Of a stretch of 64,000 bases of DNA, positions 8,909 to 17,969 are shown piece after piece. The number at the start of each line of letters is the position of its first letter. The first letter of the stretch is position 1. Origin of the DNA: CAWEHU01 sp963808965 (GTDB lineage: Bacteria; Pseudomonadota; Alphaproteobacteria; Acetobacterales; Acetobacteraceae); contig CAWEHU010000011.1 of the NCBI GenBank assembly GCA_963808965.1, positions 1 to 64,000 of the forward strand, read 5' to 3'. The notes under the pieces were generated by a model, which was not told where the DNA came from, did not search any database, and saw nothing but the letters and a program-made list of their open reading frames with translations. The position numbers and the translations under genes were made by a program.

Positions 8909-9684
8909 CCTACAAGCCACCCCGCCGGCCGCAATTCTTCTACACCACCGCTCCCCTTCCCTGCCCCTATGTGCCGGGAAGGACCGAGCGGAAGGTGGTG
9001 ACGGAGATCACCGGCCCGGATGCGGATGCGCTGCACGACAGGCTCTCCCGGGCGGGCTTTCGGCGGAGCCACAACATCGCGTACGCCCCGGTCTGTCCCT
9101 CCTGCCAGGCCTGCGTGCCGATCCGGATTCCCGTCGCGACCTTCCAGCCGGACCGGACGCTGCGCCGGATCGCCCGGACGAATCTGCTGTTGGAAGGCTT
9201 TGAAGTCCCCTCCCGTGCCACGGCGGAGCAGTTCCAGCTGTTCCAGCGCTACCAGCAGGCCCGTCACGGCGAGGGCGACATGGCCACCATGAGCTTTTAC
9301 GACTACCGCGCCATGGTGGAGGACACGCCGATCGAGACCTTCATCGTGGAGTTCCGCGACCCGGACGATCGGATGGTGGGCGCCTGCCTCACGGATCGGC
9401 TCGGGGACGGACTTTCCGCCGTCTACAGTTTCTTCGTGCCGGGCCTGGACCGGCGCTCGCTCGGGACCTTCACCATTCTGTGGCTGATCGACAGGGCCAA
9501 GTCGCTCGGCCTCCCGTACGTGTATCTCGGCTACTGGGTCCCCGAGAGCCGCAAGATGGCCTACAAGGCCCGTTTCCGCCCAAGCGAGGTTCTGGTCGGT
9601 GGAACCTGGCGGATGCTGACCGACGCTGACACCGAGCCGGCGCCAGTCGGGGCGACCAGCCTGGTGACGGAAGCGGCCGACTGA
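8905..9684 (+). CDS. bpt: aspartate/glutamate leucyltransferase (arginyltransferase family)
   Basis: 259-residue cytoplasmic aminoacyl-tRNA-protein transferase. Bpt adds leucine to proteins starting with Asp or Glu, marking them for ClpS/ClpAP N-degron degradation. Diagnostic features are FFYTTAPLPCPYVPGR at the N-terminus, the zinc-like CPSCQAC motif and YLGYWVPESRKMAYK in the GNAT-like C-terminal half. Length is typical. The start overlaps the RDD stop (ATGA). The gene is intact. Confidence 0.93.
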   Translation: MTYKPPRRPQFFYTTAPLPCPYVPGRTERKVVTEITGPDADALHDRLSRAGFRRSHNIAYAPVCPSCQACVPIRIPVATFQPDRTLRRIARTNLLLEGFEVPSRATAEQFQLFQRYQQARHGEGDMATMSFYDYRAMVEDTPIETFIVEFRDPDDRMVGACLTDRLGDGLSAVYSFFVPGLDRRSLGTFTILWLIDRAKSLGLPYVYLGYWVPESRKMAYKARFRPSEVLVGGTWRMLTDADTEPAPVGATSLVTEAAD

Positions 9685-9703
9685 ACGGCCTCGGATCGCC
9701 GGC

Positions 9704-10360
9704 TCAGGGCGGGGCGGTCGAGCCTGAGAGATCGGTCGCCTTCCGCTGCAGATAGGAGGCCAGTTCCGTCGGCCCGCCGCGGGCGAACAGGCGGCGGAAA
9801 TCCGAACGGAGCACGGCGACGCGGCTGATCGTGCCATCGAGCAGCACATCGACCGCTTTCCAGCCTCCGCCGACGGAACGCATCACGTAGTCGAGCGTGT
9901 GGGCCGTGCCGCCGCCCCCGATGATCTGAGTGTGGAGCACCTGATCCCCGTTGGGGGCCGGGCGGAGGCCCGGCAACACCTCGAAGCGTTCCCCGCCGTA
10001 GCTCTCGAACTGCGAGACGTAGGTGGCGACCGTGTATTTCTGGAACGCGCTCTGCAGCGCCGATTGCTGAGCCGCCGGCAAGGCGCTCCAGGCCGGCCCT
10101 ACCGCCGTCTGCAGGATGTAGGGCAGATCGAGCGCCTGAGTGACCGGCCCGACGAGTGAATTGTAGCGCTGCGTGAACGGGGTCGCCGGGCCGGCCTTCA
10201 TGGCGGCCAGTAGCGCAGCGTAGAGCCGCTGTATCGAGGCGGCCACCTGGGAGAAATCCTGCGCTTGCGAGGCGGCGGGACTCAGGCCGAGGCCAACCAC
10301 GGGCACCCCAAGCACGGGCAGCCACAGGACCGAGCGTCGTCCGATCAGAGACAGCGACAT
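9704..10360 (-). CDS. MlaC/Ttg2D-like periplasmic phospholipid-binding protein
   Basis: 218-residue exported protein with a signal peptide at residues 1-33 (hydrophobic core VLWLPVLGVPVVGLG, cleavage after ASQAQ). The body matches the MlaC/toluene-tolerance Ttg2D fold, including an ALDLPYILQTAVG segment and the WKAVDVLLDGTIS segment. MlaC carries phospholipids between outer and inner membranes. No mlaDEF genes flank it; stand-alone copies also occur as the hopanoid-linked HpnM. It is convergent with bpt. Confidence 0.82.
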   Translation of the reverse strand: MSLSLIGRRSVLWLPVLGVPVVGLGLSPAASQAQDFSQVAASIQRLYAALLAAMKAGPATPFTQRYNSLVGPVTQALDLPYILQTAVGPAWSALPAAQQSALQSAFQKYTVATYVSQFESYGGERFEVLPGLRPAPNGDQVLHTQIIGGGGTAHTLDYVMRSVGGGWKAVDVLLDGTISRVAVLRSDFRRLFARGGPTELASYLQRKATDLSGSTAPP

Positions 10361-11322
10361 GAATCACCTCCCGCTTAGGACAGGCGTTGCTACCACCTTT
10401 TTTCGCACCCGGGTCACGGCCGCCCGCGCTGAGAACGCGCGCGAAGCCGAAACCCTTCCGTCTGCGCCGGGACGATCATCCTGGTCCCGGCAGCTTCCCG
10501 CAAGCGGCGATGAGGAACGGCCCTGGGGTTCGTGGATTGCGGGTGTCAGTCAAGCTCGACAGGTGGTCTCTCCCGCACCGCGAGCCGCCCCGCTACGCGG
10601 CGCCATCGGGATGCAAATGCCTGCGGTTTGACCGGCAGTTGGGCGGTTTGCGGGCGGCCGGCTCTGACGCTCGCGAAGGTCAGCCAGTGAAAGAAGGCCG
10701 GCACTATCCGTGCAACCATTGGCGTTACAAAGGATTAAGTCGGTGGGAGGTGTGTCCCAGAACATAGTTGAGCGCGGCGCGCGGCCGCAATGTAAGCCGT
10801 AGTGCCGCCGCGGGCAGGGATTAACCAAGAGGGTCCCAGCCGAGTCGCTCAAGGGCTGCCAGCCGCCGCTACGCAATCCTGGCCGCCTTAGGCGCGCTTT
10901 TTGCAGTGCCTCTTGTCAATGTTCTGGACACCAATATCTGCTAACAGGGATACTCCCAACGGCAGCCTGATGATGAAGTGCTGCAGAGATAATCGGGTTC
11001 GGGGTGTATCGCCGAGCCACCAGGAAGTTGCGCGGCAAACCAATGGACGCGCGCGGGCAGCAGAGAATGCCGCCCAAATTCCGCCCCGCAGCGGGAGTAG
11101 CGAAGTGCGAGCTACGGGGGAAAGACGGATGAAAGAAATCCGGGATGCCTGTCGTCGGGCAGCAACAGCGCCGCAGCAAATTCGTCTTTTCTTAGGGAAA
11201 GAGGCACAAAAGATTTACTGCGGCACAGGCGATGCGTTAGCGTTGCGTCTACGTTACGGCACAGTACTACCGGCAGGCGATTCGATGAAGGGCGTGGTGA
11301 TCCGGTGAAGGATGAACGAGTG
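10361..11322 (+). other. long non-coding region upstream of prkA
   Basis: About 960 bases with no convincing gene. Short open frames on both strands lack family-like composition. The last 150 bases are AT-richer than the surroundings. It probably holds the control region of the prkA-yeaH-spoVR operon, including the candidate sigma-54 sites at 10890-10905 and 11221-11236. A small RNA cannot be excluded by eye. Confidence 0.55.
10890..10905 (+). promoter_or_regulatory. candidate sigma-54 promoter (-24/-12)
   Basis: AGGCGCG-CTTT-TTGCA keeps the invariant GG-N10-GC spacing and matches 10 of 12 informative bases of TGGCACG-N4-TTGCW. Transcription would begin near 10916, giving a leader of about 400 bases before prkA. 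A weaker second match (CGGCACA-GGCG-ATGCG) lies at 11221-11236, much closer to the gene. The enterobacterial yeaGH operon is sigma-54/NtrC dependent, which makes either site reasonable, but such matches are frequent in GC-rich DNA. Confidence 0.3.
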
Positions 11323-13269
11323 ATGCCAAGGGTCGACGATCTGTTCTCGGCCTATACGCGAAGCTACGAGACGCGACGCGAAAGCGAGATGACTCTGGCG
11401 GAGTATCTCGAGGGCTGCCGCGACGATCCGATGATGTACGCGACCGCGCCGGAACGCCTGCTCGCCGCGATCGGCGAACCGGAGATGGTGGACACCTCGA
11501 AGGATGCGCGACTCGGGCGCATCTTCATGAACCGCACGATTCGCGTCTATCCGGCCTTCTCCGAATTCTACGGCATGGAGGAGACCATCGAGCGCATCGT
11601 GGGCTTCTTCCGCCACGCCGCCCAGGGTCTCGAGGAGCGCAAGCAGATCGTCTACCTGCTCGGGCCGGTCGGCGGCGGCAAGTCCTCGCTTGCCGAGCGG
11701 CTGAAGGCGCTGATGGAAATGCATCCGATCTATGCGCTGAAAGCAGGCGACGAGGTCAGCCCGGTATTTGAAAGCCCGCTCGGCCTGTTCGATCCCGAGG
11801 TGATGGGCGCGGCGCTGGAGGACCGCTACGGCATTCCCCGCCGGCGTCTGAGCCGGATCATGAGTCCGTGGGCGGTGAAGCGTCTGGACGAGTTCGGCGG
11901 CGACATCTCGCGGTTCCGGGTCGTGCGGCTGCGCCCGTCCCGGTTGCGGCAGATCGCGATCGCCAAGACGGAACCGGGTGACGAGAACAACCAAGACATC
12001 TCGTCGCTGGTCGGCAAGGTCGATATCCGCAAGCTGGAGATGCACGCGCAGAACGACCCGGATGCCTACAGCTACTCCGGCGGGCTGAACCGCGCCAACC
12101 AGGGCCTTCTCGAATTCGTCGAGATGTTCAAAGCCCCGATCAAGATGCTTCACCCGTTGCTGACGGCGACCCAGGAAGGCAACTACATCGGAACCGAGAA
12201 TATCGGCGCGATACCCTTCGCGGGCGTCATCATGGCCCACTCCAACGAGGCGGAGTGGCAGACCTTCAAGAACAACCGAAACAATGAAGCCTTCATCGAC
12301 CGGATCTTCGTCATCAAGGTCCCGTACTGCCTGCGGGTCACCGAGGAGCAGAAGATTTACGAGAAGCTGGTCTCGGGGTCGGAGTTGGCCGGAGCGCCCT
12401 GCGCTCCCGCCACCTTGGAGATGCTCGCGCGGTTCTCCGTCCTGTCGCGACTCCGGAGACATGAGAACTCGACCTTTTTCGCCAAGATGCGGGTCTACGA
12501 TGGGGAAAGCCTGAAAGAGACCGATCCCCGCGCGCGCAGCATCCAGGAATACCGCGATGCTGCGGGGCCGGAGGAGGGGATGGAGGGCGCCTCGACGCGA
12601 TTCGCCTTCAAGGTGCTCGCGGCGACCTTCAACCACGACACGACCGAGATCGCGGCGGACCCGGTCCACCTCATGTACGTGCTCGAACAGTCGATCCGGC
12701 GGGAGCAAATGCCGGAGGACACCGAGAAACGTTACCTGGAATTCATAAAGGGCGAACTGGCGCCACGTTACGCCGAATTCATCGGCAACGAGATCCAGAA
12801 GGCTTACCTGGAATCCTACCACGACTACGGCCAGAACCTGTTCGACCGCTACGTGGCGTACGCCGACGCCTGGATCGAGGATCAGGACTTCAAGGACCCC
12901 GATACCGGCCAGTTGCTGAGCCGCGAGCTGCTGAACCAGGAGCTGACCAAGGTCGAGAAGCCGGCCGGGATCGCCAACCCGAAGGACTTCCGCAACGAGG
13001 TCGTGAAGTTCAGCCTGCGGCAGCGGGCTTACAACAACGGGAAGAACCCGTCATGGACGAGCTATGAGAAGATCCGTGACGTCATCGAGAAGCGGATGTT
13101 CAGCCAAGTCGAGGAATTGCTGCCGGTGATCAGCTTCGGCTCGAAGAAGGACAGCGACACGGAGAAGAAGCACGGCGAGTTCGTGGAACGCATGACCGCC
13201 CGCGGCTACACGGAACGGCAGGTCCGGCGTCTCGTCGAGTGGTACATGCGGGTGAAGCAGGCCGGGTGA
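11323..13269 (+). CDS. prkA: PrkA family serine protein kinase (YeaG)
   Basis: 648-residue AAA-type protein kinase/ATPase linked to nutrient-starvation and stress survival (YeaG in E. coli, PrkA in Bacillus). The Walker A motif is LLGPVGGGKSSLAERL. Family blocks include MTLAEYLEGC, FYGMEETIERIVGFFRHAAQG and PVHLMYVLEQSIRREQ. A GTG at 11305 is in frame, but the ATG at 11323 fits the family N-terminus (MPRVDDLFSAYT) and has GAAGGA about 10 bases upstream. It is first in the conserved prkA-yeaH-spoVR operon. Confidence 0.95.
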   Translation: MPRVDDLFSAYTRSYETRRESEMTLAEYLEGCRDDPMMYATAPERLLAAIGEPEMVDTSKDARLGRIFMNRTIRVYPAFSEFYGMEETIERIVGFFRHAAQGLEERKQIVYLLGPVGGGKSSLAERLKALMEMHPIYALKAGDEVSPVFESPLGLFDPEVMGAALEDRYGIPRRRLSRIMSPWAVKRLDEFGGDISRFRVVRLRPSRLRQIAIAKTEPGDENNQDISSLVGKVDIRKLEMHAQNDPDAYSYSGGLNRANQGLLEFVEMFKAPIKMLHPLLTATQEGNYIGTENIGAIPFAGVIMAHSNEAEWQTFKNNRNNEAFIDRIFVIKVPYCLRVTEEQKIYEKLVSGSELAGAPCAPATLEMLARFSVLSRLRRHENSTFFAKMRVYDGESLKETDPRARSIQEYRDAAGPEEGMEGASTRFAFKVLAATFNHDTTEIAADPVHLMYVLEQSIRREQMPEDTEKRYLEFIKGELAPRYAEFIGNEIQKAYLESYHDYGQNLFDRYVAYADAWIEDQDFKDPDTGQLLSRELLNQELTKVEKPAGIANPKDFRNEVVKFSLRQRAYNNGKNPSWTSYEKIRDVIEKRMFSQVEELLPVISFGSKKDSDTEKKHGEFVERMTARGYTERQVRRLVEWYMRVKQAG

Positions 13270-13302
13270 GCTTGAAACACCCGAGGGACAGGCACAGCGT
13301 CG

Positions 13303-14610
13303 ATGCACATCGTTGACCGCCGCTTAAATCCCGGGGGGAAGAGCCTCGCCAATCGTCAGCGGTTCATGCGCCGTGCCAAATCGCTGATCCGCAAGGCGGT
13401 GCATGAGAGTTCCGCCAACCGCAGCATCAAGGATGCTGACAAGGGAGGCGAGATCACCCTTCCGGTTCACGGCGTCCACGAGCCGTCCCTCCGTCGCGGC
13501 AGCACGGGCGGTATCCGGGAATACTTGCTGCCGGGAAACAAGGAATACGCCGAAGGAGACCTCCTCCCGCGGCCCCAGGGTGGAGCCGGCGGCCGCGGCT
13601 CCGAGGGAAGCCCGGACGGCGAAGGGCAGGACGATTTCCGCTTCGCCCTCTCTCACGACGAATTCGTGGACTTGTTCCTCGAAGATTTGGAGCTGCCCGA
13701 TCTCGCGAAACGCCGCGTGACGGACACCGAGAGTCTGAGCTGGCATCGCGCCGGCTACTCCGTCTCGGGATCGCCCGCCAATCTGGCCCTGGGTCGCACG
13801 ATCCGGAACAGCCTGTCCCGGCGGATCGCCCTCAAGCGGCCGAAGGCGGACGAGATCGCTCGTCTCCGCGAGGAGATCGAGGCGCTGGAAGAGAGCGGCG
13901 CGGAACCGGACCGGCTGGAGGCGCTTCGCGAACAGCTCGGCCGTGCGGTGCGGCGGACCGGCCTGATCCCGTATATCGACCCGCTCGACGTCCGCTACAG
14001 GCGCTTCGAGTCCATGCCGAAGCCGGTCGCACAGGCGGTGATGTTCTGCCTCATGGACGTGTCCGGCTCGATGACGGAGCACATGAAGGACCTCGCGAAG
14101 CGGTTCTACATCCTGCTCTATATTTTCCTGAAACGCCGGTACAAGCATGTGGACGTGGTGTTCATCCGCCACACCCACCAGGCGCAGGAGGTGGACGAGG
14201 ATACATTCTTCCACAGTCCGGAAACCGGCGGCACCGTTGTCTCCACCGCGCTCGAAGAGATGCTCGACGTGGTCTCCGGGCGCTACTCCCCGGCGGACTG
14301 GAACATCTATGCCGCCCAGGCCTCCGATGGAGACAATACGTCCTCGGACAACGAGCGGACGGCCGCGCTGCTCACGGATTCGATCCTCCCGATCTGCCAG
14401 TACTACGCCTATCTGGAGGTCGGCCGTGAGGGGGAGAGCTTCCCGCCCGGGTTCGTGCGCCGCGAGAGCGATCTCTGGCAGACCTACAACGTGATCGCGC
14501 GCTCGGGGGCGCCGCTCGCCATGCGCAAGGTCAATCACCGGCGCGACATCTATCCCGTGTTCCGGGAGCTGTTCGCGCGAAAAAGCGCCGGAGCGGAGAG
14601 CGCGCCGTGA
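13303..14610 (+). CDS. yeaH: DUF444 family protein YeaH, von Willebrand A-like
   Basis: 435-residue cytoplasmic protein. The opening HIVDRRLNPGGKSLANRQRF is diagnostic of YeaH/DUF444. A charged Gly-rich linker (about residues 45-110) precedes a von Willebrand A-like domain with the metal-site motif MDVSGSMTEHMK near residue 250 and ETGGTVVSTALEEM. The biochemical activity is unknown, but it functions with PrkA and SpoVR. It starts 34 bases after prkA, and its TGA overlaps the GTG of the next gene. Confidence 0.94.
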   Translation: MHIVDRRLNPGGKSLANRQRFMRRAKSLIRKAVHESSANRSIKDADKGGEITLPVHGVHEPSLRRGSTGGIREYLLPGNKEYAEGDLLPRPQGGAGGRGSEGSPDGEGQDDFRFALSHDEFVDLFLEDLELPDLAKRRVTDTESLSWHRAGYSVSGSPANLALGRTIRNSLSRRIALKRPKADEIARLREEIEALEESGAEPDRLEALREQLGRAVRRTGLIPYIDPLDVRYRRFESMPKPVAQAVMFCLMDVSGSMTEHMKDLAKRFYILLYIFLKRRYKHVDVVFIRHTHQAQEVDEDTFFHSPETGGTVVSTALEEMLDVVSGRYSPADWNIYAAQASDGDNTSSDNERTAALLTDSILPICQYYAYLEVGREGESFPPGFVRRESDLWQTYNVIARSGAPLAMRKVNHRRDIYPVFRELFARKSAGAESAP

Positions 14611-16166
14611 GCACGTTGGTAAAGGCCGAGCGGCCGCTGTTCGAAGGCGCCGACTGGGAGTTCGGCACCATCCAACGCGCCTATAATGCGATCGAGCGCA
14701 TCGCCTTGGATGAGCTCGGCCTGAACGTCTACTTGAACCAGATCGAGGTGATCAGCACCGAGCAGATGCTGGACGCCTACTCCTCGATCGGCATGCCGCT
14801 GTTCTACAAGCATTGGTCTTTCGGCAAGCATTTCGCCCGCAACGAGGCGCTATACCGGGCCGGTATGCAAGGCCTCGCCTATGAGATCGTGATCAACTCC
14901 AATCCCTGCATCAGCTACATCATGGAGGAAAACACCGCCACGATGCAGACGCTGGTGATTGCCCACGCTGCATTCGGCCATAATCATTTCTTCAAAAACA
15001 ATTATCTGTTCAAGCAGTGGACGGATGCGAACGGCATCCTCGATTACCTGGAATTCGCCAAGGGCTACCTCGCTTCCTGCGAGGAGCAGTATGGCGAGGA
15101 GGCGGTAGAGAAGCTGCTCGACGCGGCGCACGCGCTTATGAGCCATGGTGTGCATCGCTATCCGCGCAAGCGCGTTGCCGATTTGCGCTCGGAAGAGCGC
15201 CGGGCACGCGAGCGGCGGATGCACGAGGAGCGGATGTACAACGATCTCTGGCGCACCGTGCCGGGGAAGGGGCATCCGAAGGAGGATCACTCCATCGAGG
15301 AGCGCCGCCGCGCCCTCCTGCAAGTGCCGCAAGAGAACATTCTTTATTTCCTCGAGAAGACCGCGCCGCGGTTGCAGCCCTGGCAACGCGAGATCCTGCG
15401 CATCGTCCGGCAGATCGCGCAGTATTTCTATCCGCAGAGCCAGACCAAGCTGATGAACGAAGGCTGCGCGACCTACGTGCATTACCGCCTCATGACGCGG
15501 CTGCACGAACTTGGGCTGCTGAGCGACGGGGCCTTCGTGGAATTCCTGCATTCGCACACGAACGTCGTGTTCCAGCCGACTTTCGACGACCGGCGCTATA
15601 GCGGGATCAACCCCTACGCGCTCGGCTTCGCGATGATGGAAGACATCGCCCGCATCTGCACGGAGCCGACCGAGGAAGACCGCGAGTGGTTCCCGGCGAT
15701 CGCTGGCACCGGCGATGCCATGGCGGTCTTACGGGACGTATGGGCCGACTACCGCGACGAGAGCTTCATCCTCCAGTTCTTGAGCCCTCGCCTGATACGT
15801 CGTCTTCGCATGTTCCAAGTGCTGGACGACGCCAATGAGCCGAATCTGCGGGTCGAGGCCATCCATGACGAGCGCGGCTACCGGCGAGTCCGCCGCGCGC
15901 TGGCTCGGCAATACGACGTCGCCTGGCAAACGCCGGATATCCAGGTCGTCGACGTCAATCTGGCCGGCGACCGCCGGCTTATCCTGCATCATCGCGCGCT
16001 CAACCGCGTGCTGCTGGAGGAGAGCGATGCCCGCATGGTGCTGCAGCATCTCGCGGATCTCTGGGGATATGACGTGCTGCTCAAGGAAATCGACCCGGGC
16101 AGCGATGCCGTGCTGAAGGAGCACGCCGCCTCTCCGCGCGGGAACATTCTGCGGCCTATAAACTGA
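14607..16166 (+). CDS. SpoVR family protein (YcgB)
   Basis: 519-residue SpoVR/YcgB protein, named from a Bacillus spore-cortex gene but widespread in non-sporulating bacteria. Family signatures seen are WSFGKHFARNEALYRAGMQG, VIAHAAFGHNHFFKNNY (His-rich, likely metal-binding), MNEGCATYVHYR and YALGFAMMEDIARI. The GTG start overlaps the yeaH stop (GTGA), completing the operon. Length is typical of the family. The molecular function is unresolved. Confidence 0.95.
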   Translation: MSTLVKAERPLFEGADWEFGTIQRAYNAIERIALDELGLNVYLNQIEVISTEQMLDAYSSIGMPLFYKHWSFGKHFARNEALYRAGMQGLAYEIVINSNPCISYIMEENTATMQTLVIAHAAFGHNHFFKNNYLFKQWTDANGILDYLEFAKGYLASCEEQYGEEAVEKLLDAAHALMSHGVHRYPRKRVADLRSEERRARERRMHEERMYNDLWRTVPGKGHPKEDHSIEERRRALLQVPQENILYFLEKTAPRLQPWQREILRIVRQIAQYFYPQSQTKLMNEGCATYVHYRLMTRLHELGLLSDGAFVEFLHSHTNVVFQPTFDDRRYSGINPYALGFAMMEDIARICTEPTEEDREWFPAIAGTGDAMAVLRDVWADYRDESFILQFLSPRLIRRLRMFQVLDDANEPNLRVEAIHDERGYRRVRRALARQYDVAWQTPDIQVVDVNLAGDRRLILHHRALNRVLLEESDARMVLQHLADLWGYDVLLKEIDPGSDAVLKEHAASPRGNILRPIN

Positions 16167-16171
16167 GGGGC

Positions 16172-16549
16172 TTATCCCGGATCGCTGGTTGCGAGACGGA
16201 GTTCTCCCAACTCACAAATCGCTTGCAGCAGATCGGCTCCGCGGAACGGTTTTGGCAGGAATTTGTCACCCGACGCGCAGACGCGCTCGGTTATCTCATC
16301 ATCGCCACTCATCAGGACGGCACGGATTCCAGGCCAGCGGCGGCGCGCGGCGATCGCGAGGCCGAAGCCGTCCACCCTGGCGCCGAGATGCACGTCCGCG
16401 ACGAGCACCGTTGGAGTGCCCGTCGCATCCGGCATGGCCAGCGCCTCCGTCGGCGTGGATGCTGCGGTGACACACAGGCCAGCCTCCCTCAGCATGTCGG
16501 AGAGGCAATCCCGCACAAACTCGTCGTCTTCGACCAGCAGCACGTCCAT
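16172..16549 (-). CDS. single-domain response regulator (receiver only)
   Basis: 125-residue CheY-like receiver with no output domain. The acidic pocket is LLVEDDEF, the phosphoacceptor Asp is in LVADVHLG, the conserved Ser is in LMSGDD and the Lys is in FLPKPF. GGGAGGG precedes the ATG at 16549. The gene is convergent with spoVR and 12 bases past the 83-residue protein's gene. It is a clear paralogue of the receiver at 17970-18419. No kinase is adjacent, so it likely takes phosphate from a distant hybrid kinase. Confidence 0.9.
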   Translation of the reverse strand: MDVLLVEDDEFVRDCLSDMLREAGLCVTAASTPTEALAMPDATGTPTVLVADVHLGARVDGFGLAIAARRRWPGIRAVLMSGDDEITERVCASGDKFLPKPFRGADLLQAICELGELRLATSDPG

Positions 16550-16560
16550 TCTACCCTCCC

Positions 16561-16812
16561 TTAATGCTGAGTAGGGAAGCCGGCCACCTCAAGCCCGCCC
16601 AGCGTCCGCTCCGCCGCCTCCATAGCGGACCGCACCGTGTCCGCGGTGCCGGAGGCAAGGAGAGATGGTCGGGAAATGCCGGCCGCTGTCGGTTCTCTCA
16701 GAACCAGAAAGCGCGCGCAGTTGTCGGCCGTCCTAACTACCAGCCGCAAGCTGCCGACCTCGGCCGAGAGCGCCCCCTGGAGCCCAGTTCGCCAGAGTAT
16801 TAGCTGTCTCAT
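16561..16812 (-). CDS. small conserved-looking hypothetical protein, 83 residues
   Basis: Soluble 83-residue protein with no signal or membrane segment. The layout is an N-terminal WRTGLQGAL, a beta-rich middle (SLRLVVRTADN, RFLVLRE) and a C-terminal helix SGTADTVRSAMEAAERT. This looks like a genuine small folded domain; I have seen similar unnamed proteins in Rhodospirillales. It is followed 11 bases later by the receiver gene on the same strand, so a two-gene unit is likely. No function can be assigned. Confidence 0.6.
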   Translation of the reverse strand: MRQLILWRTGLQGALSAEVGSLRLVVRTADNCARFLVLREPTAAGISRPSLLASGTADTVRSAMEAAERTLGGLEVAGFPTQH

Positions 16813-16956
16813 GACTTTCTTCGAGCAGCACCGAACCTCACGGCAATATGTTCGCCATCAATGGCGGAGTAATCAAGCGCAAAAGTGGCCACGCTCAGGC
16901 GTAACCGGATCGCTCATTACGGTTCAGGACCCCGCAATGTACGAAATCGGACAGAA

Positions 16957-17685
16957 TTACTTGGATGAGCCCAGGATCTGTTCTCGGTTCCGCTGGACGA
17001 TGCCGTAGCAGTCGCATGCCGCGGCTTCCAGACCCGCGCGATCGACGATCTTGATCCGGCCACGCGCCTGCTCGATGAGGCCTCCGGTCTGCAGCGTGTT
17101 GGCAGCCACGCTCACGCCGGCGCGGCGGACGCCCAGCATGAGGGAAAGGAACTCCTGGGTGAGCGGCAGCTCGTCCCCGTCCATCCGGTCGTGGGTCAGC
17201 AGCAGCCATCGCGCCAGCCGTTCGGCCAGCTCATGCCGGGCATTGCAAGCCGCCCATTGCCCCGTCTGCATCATCGCGAAATGCACGTACCGCAAGCAGC
17301 AGGCGCGGACGGCCGGGGACTGCTCGACTACTTCACGCAGGGCAGCCGCCCTCATCCGGAAACCCGCGCCAGGGATTTGAATGAAGGCCCGATGTATGGC
17401 CACCGCCTTCGGGTCCAGAAGCACCGAGGCGCCCACCAGTCCCTCCCACCCGATCAGGCCCACCTCGACGGCGCCGTTGTCCATGGTATCGGCCGTCAGA
17501 GACGCGACGCCTTGCTCCATGAAGAACACATCGTCGATGATGCTGCCGCGCTCGTGCAGTACCTGCCCGCTCACCAAGGTGACGTGACTGAGTTGCGGGC
17601 GTATGCGTTCGAGGTCGTCCGGCGGGAGCGCGGTCAGTATTTCGTTATGAAAGACTGCCGCGACGGGGCGTTGGCCGATGTCCAT
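16957..17685 (-). CDS. Crp/Fnr family transcriptional regulator
   Basis: 242-residue regulator. The cyclic-nucleotide-binding-like beta barrel covers about residues 15-130 (VLHERGSIIDDVFFMEQG, EVGLIGWEG). The helix-turn-helix region with LTQEFLSLMLGVRRAGVSVA covers about 170-215. The Fnr iron-sulphur cysteine cluster at the N-terminus is absent, so it is not an oxygen sensor of that type. ATG at 17685 follows GGGAGAG. It diverges from the second receiver gene. Confidence 0.9.
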   Translation of the reverse strand: MDIGQRPVAAVFHNEILTALPPDDLERIRPQLSHVTLVSGQVLHERGSIIDDVFFMEQGVASLTADTMDNGAVEVGLIGWEGLVGASVLLDPKAVAIHRAFIQIPGAGFRMRAAALREVVEQSPAVRACCLRYVHFAMMQTGQWAACNARHELAERLARWLLLTHDRMDGDELPLTQEFLSLMLGVRRAGVSVAANTLQTGGLIEQARGRIKIVDRAGLEAAACDCYGIVQRNREQILGSSK

Positions 17686-17894
17686 TTGTGCTCTCCCGAC
17701 TGGGGCGGGAGCGCACGAGGCGTCTCTCTCAGTCGCTTGCGCCCAAAGTGTCTCGGCAAGCGATCGACTAGATATGGACCGAATCCACGGGAAGGCAAAC
17801 CTATTCGATCATCGCCCCGACTCCGACGGCCATCGGATCGCGACTTCGTGTCCATCGCTCTTCTGAGCGTTACCGTACGCACATTCGTCCGATA

Positions 17895-17926
17895 TTGAAC
17901 TCTCACCTCCTGTGAGACTTTACTAT
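17895..17926 (+). promoter_or_regulatory. candidate promoter with operator dyad
   Basis: TTGAAC (17895-17900) is followed by a perfect dyad TCTCAC-CTCCT-GTGAGA (17901-17917) and then an AT-rich TACTATAC stretch, 44 bases before the receiver ATG. The dyad lies between likely -35 and -10 elements, a typical repressor position. The divergent Crp/Fnr protein is a possible binder, although the half-site is not the classical TGTGA. Confidence 0.35.
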
Positions 17927-17969
17927 ACGGCCGTTGGCACCCCTGCCGACCGGCGGAAGGCGGCCTACC

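Noticed and set aside
10901..11308. 135-codon plus-strand frame before prkA
   Set aside because: No family-like composition, many Cys/Arg codons, and it runs into the prkA start; treated as leader sequence.
11254..12822. Long open frame (522 codons) on the minus strand across prkA
   Set aside because: Antisense shadow of a well-conserved kinase gene in GC-rich DNA; composition is His/Arg/Asp-rich with no family motif.
13324..14538. 404-codon minus-strand frame across yeaH
   Set aside because: Shadow of the DUF444 gene; no recognisable domain or ribosome site.
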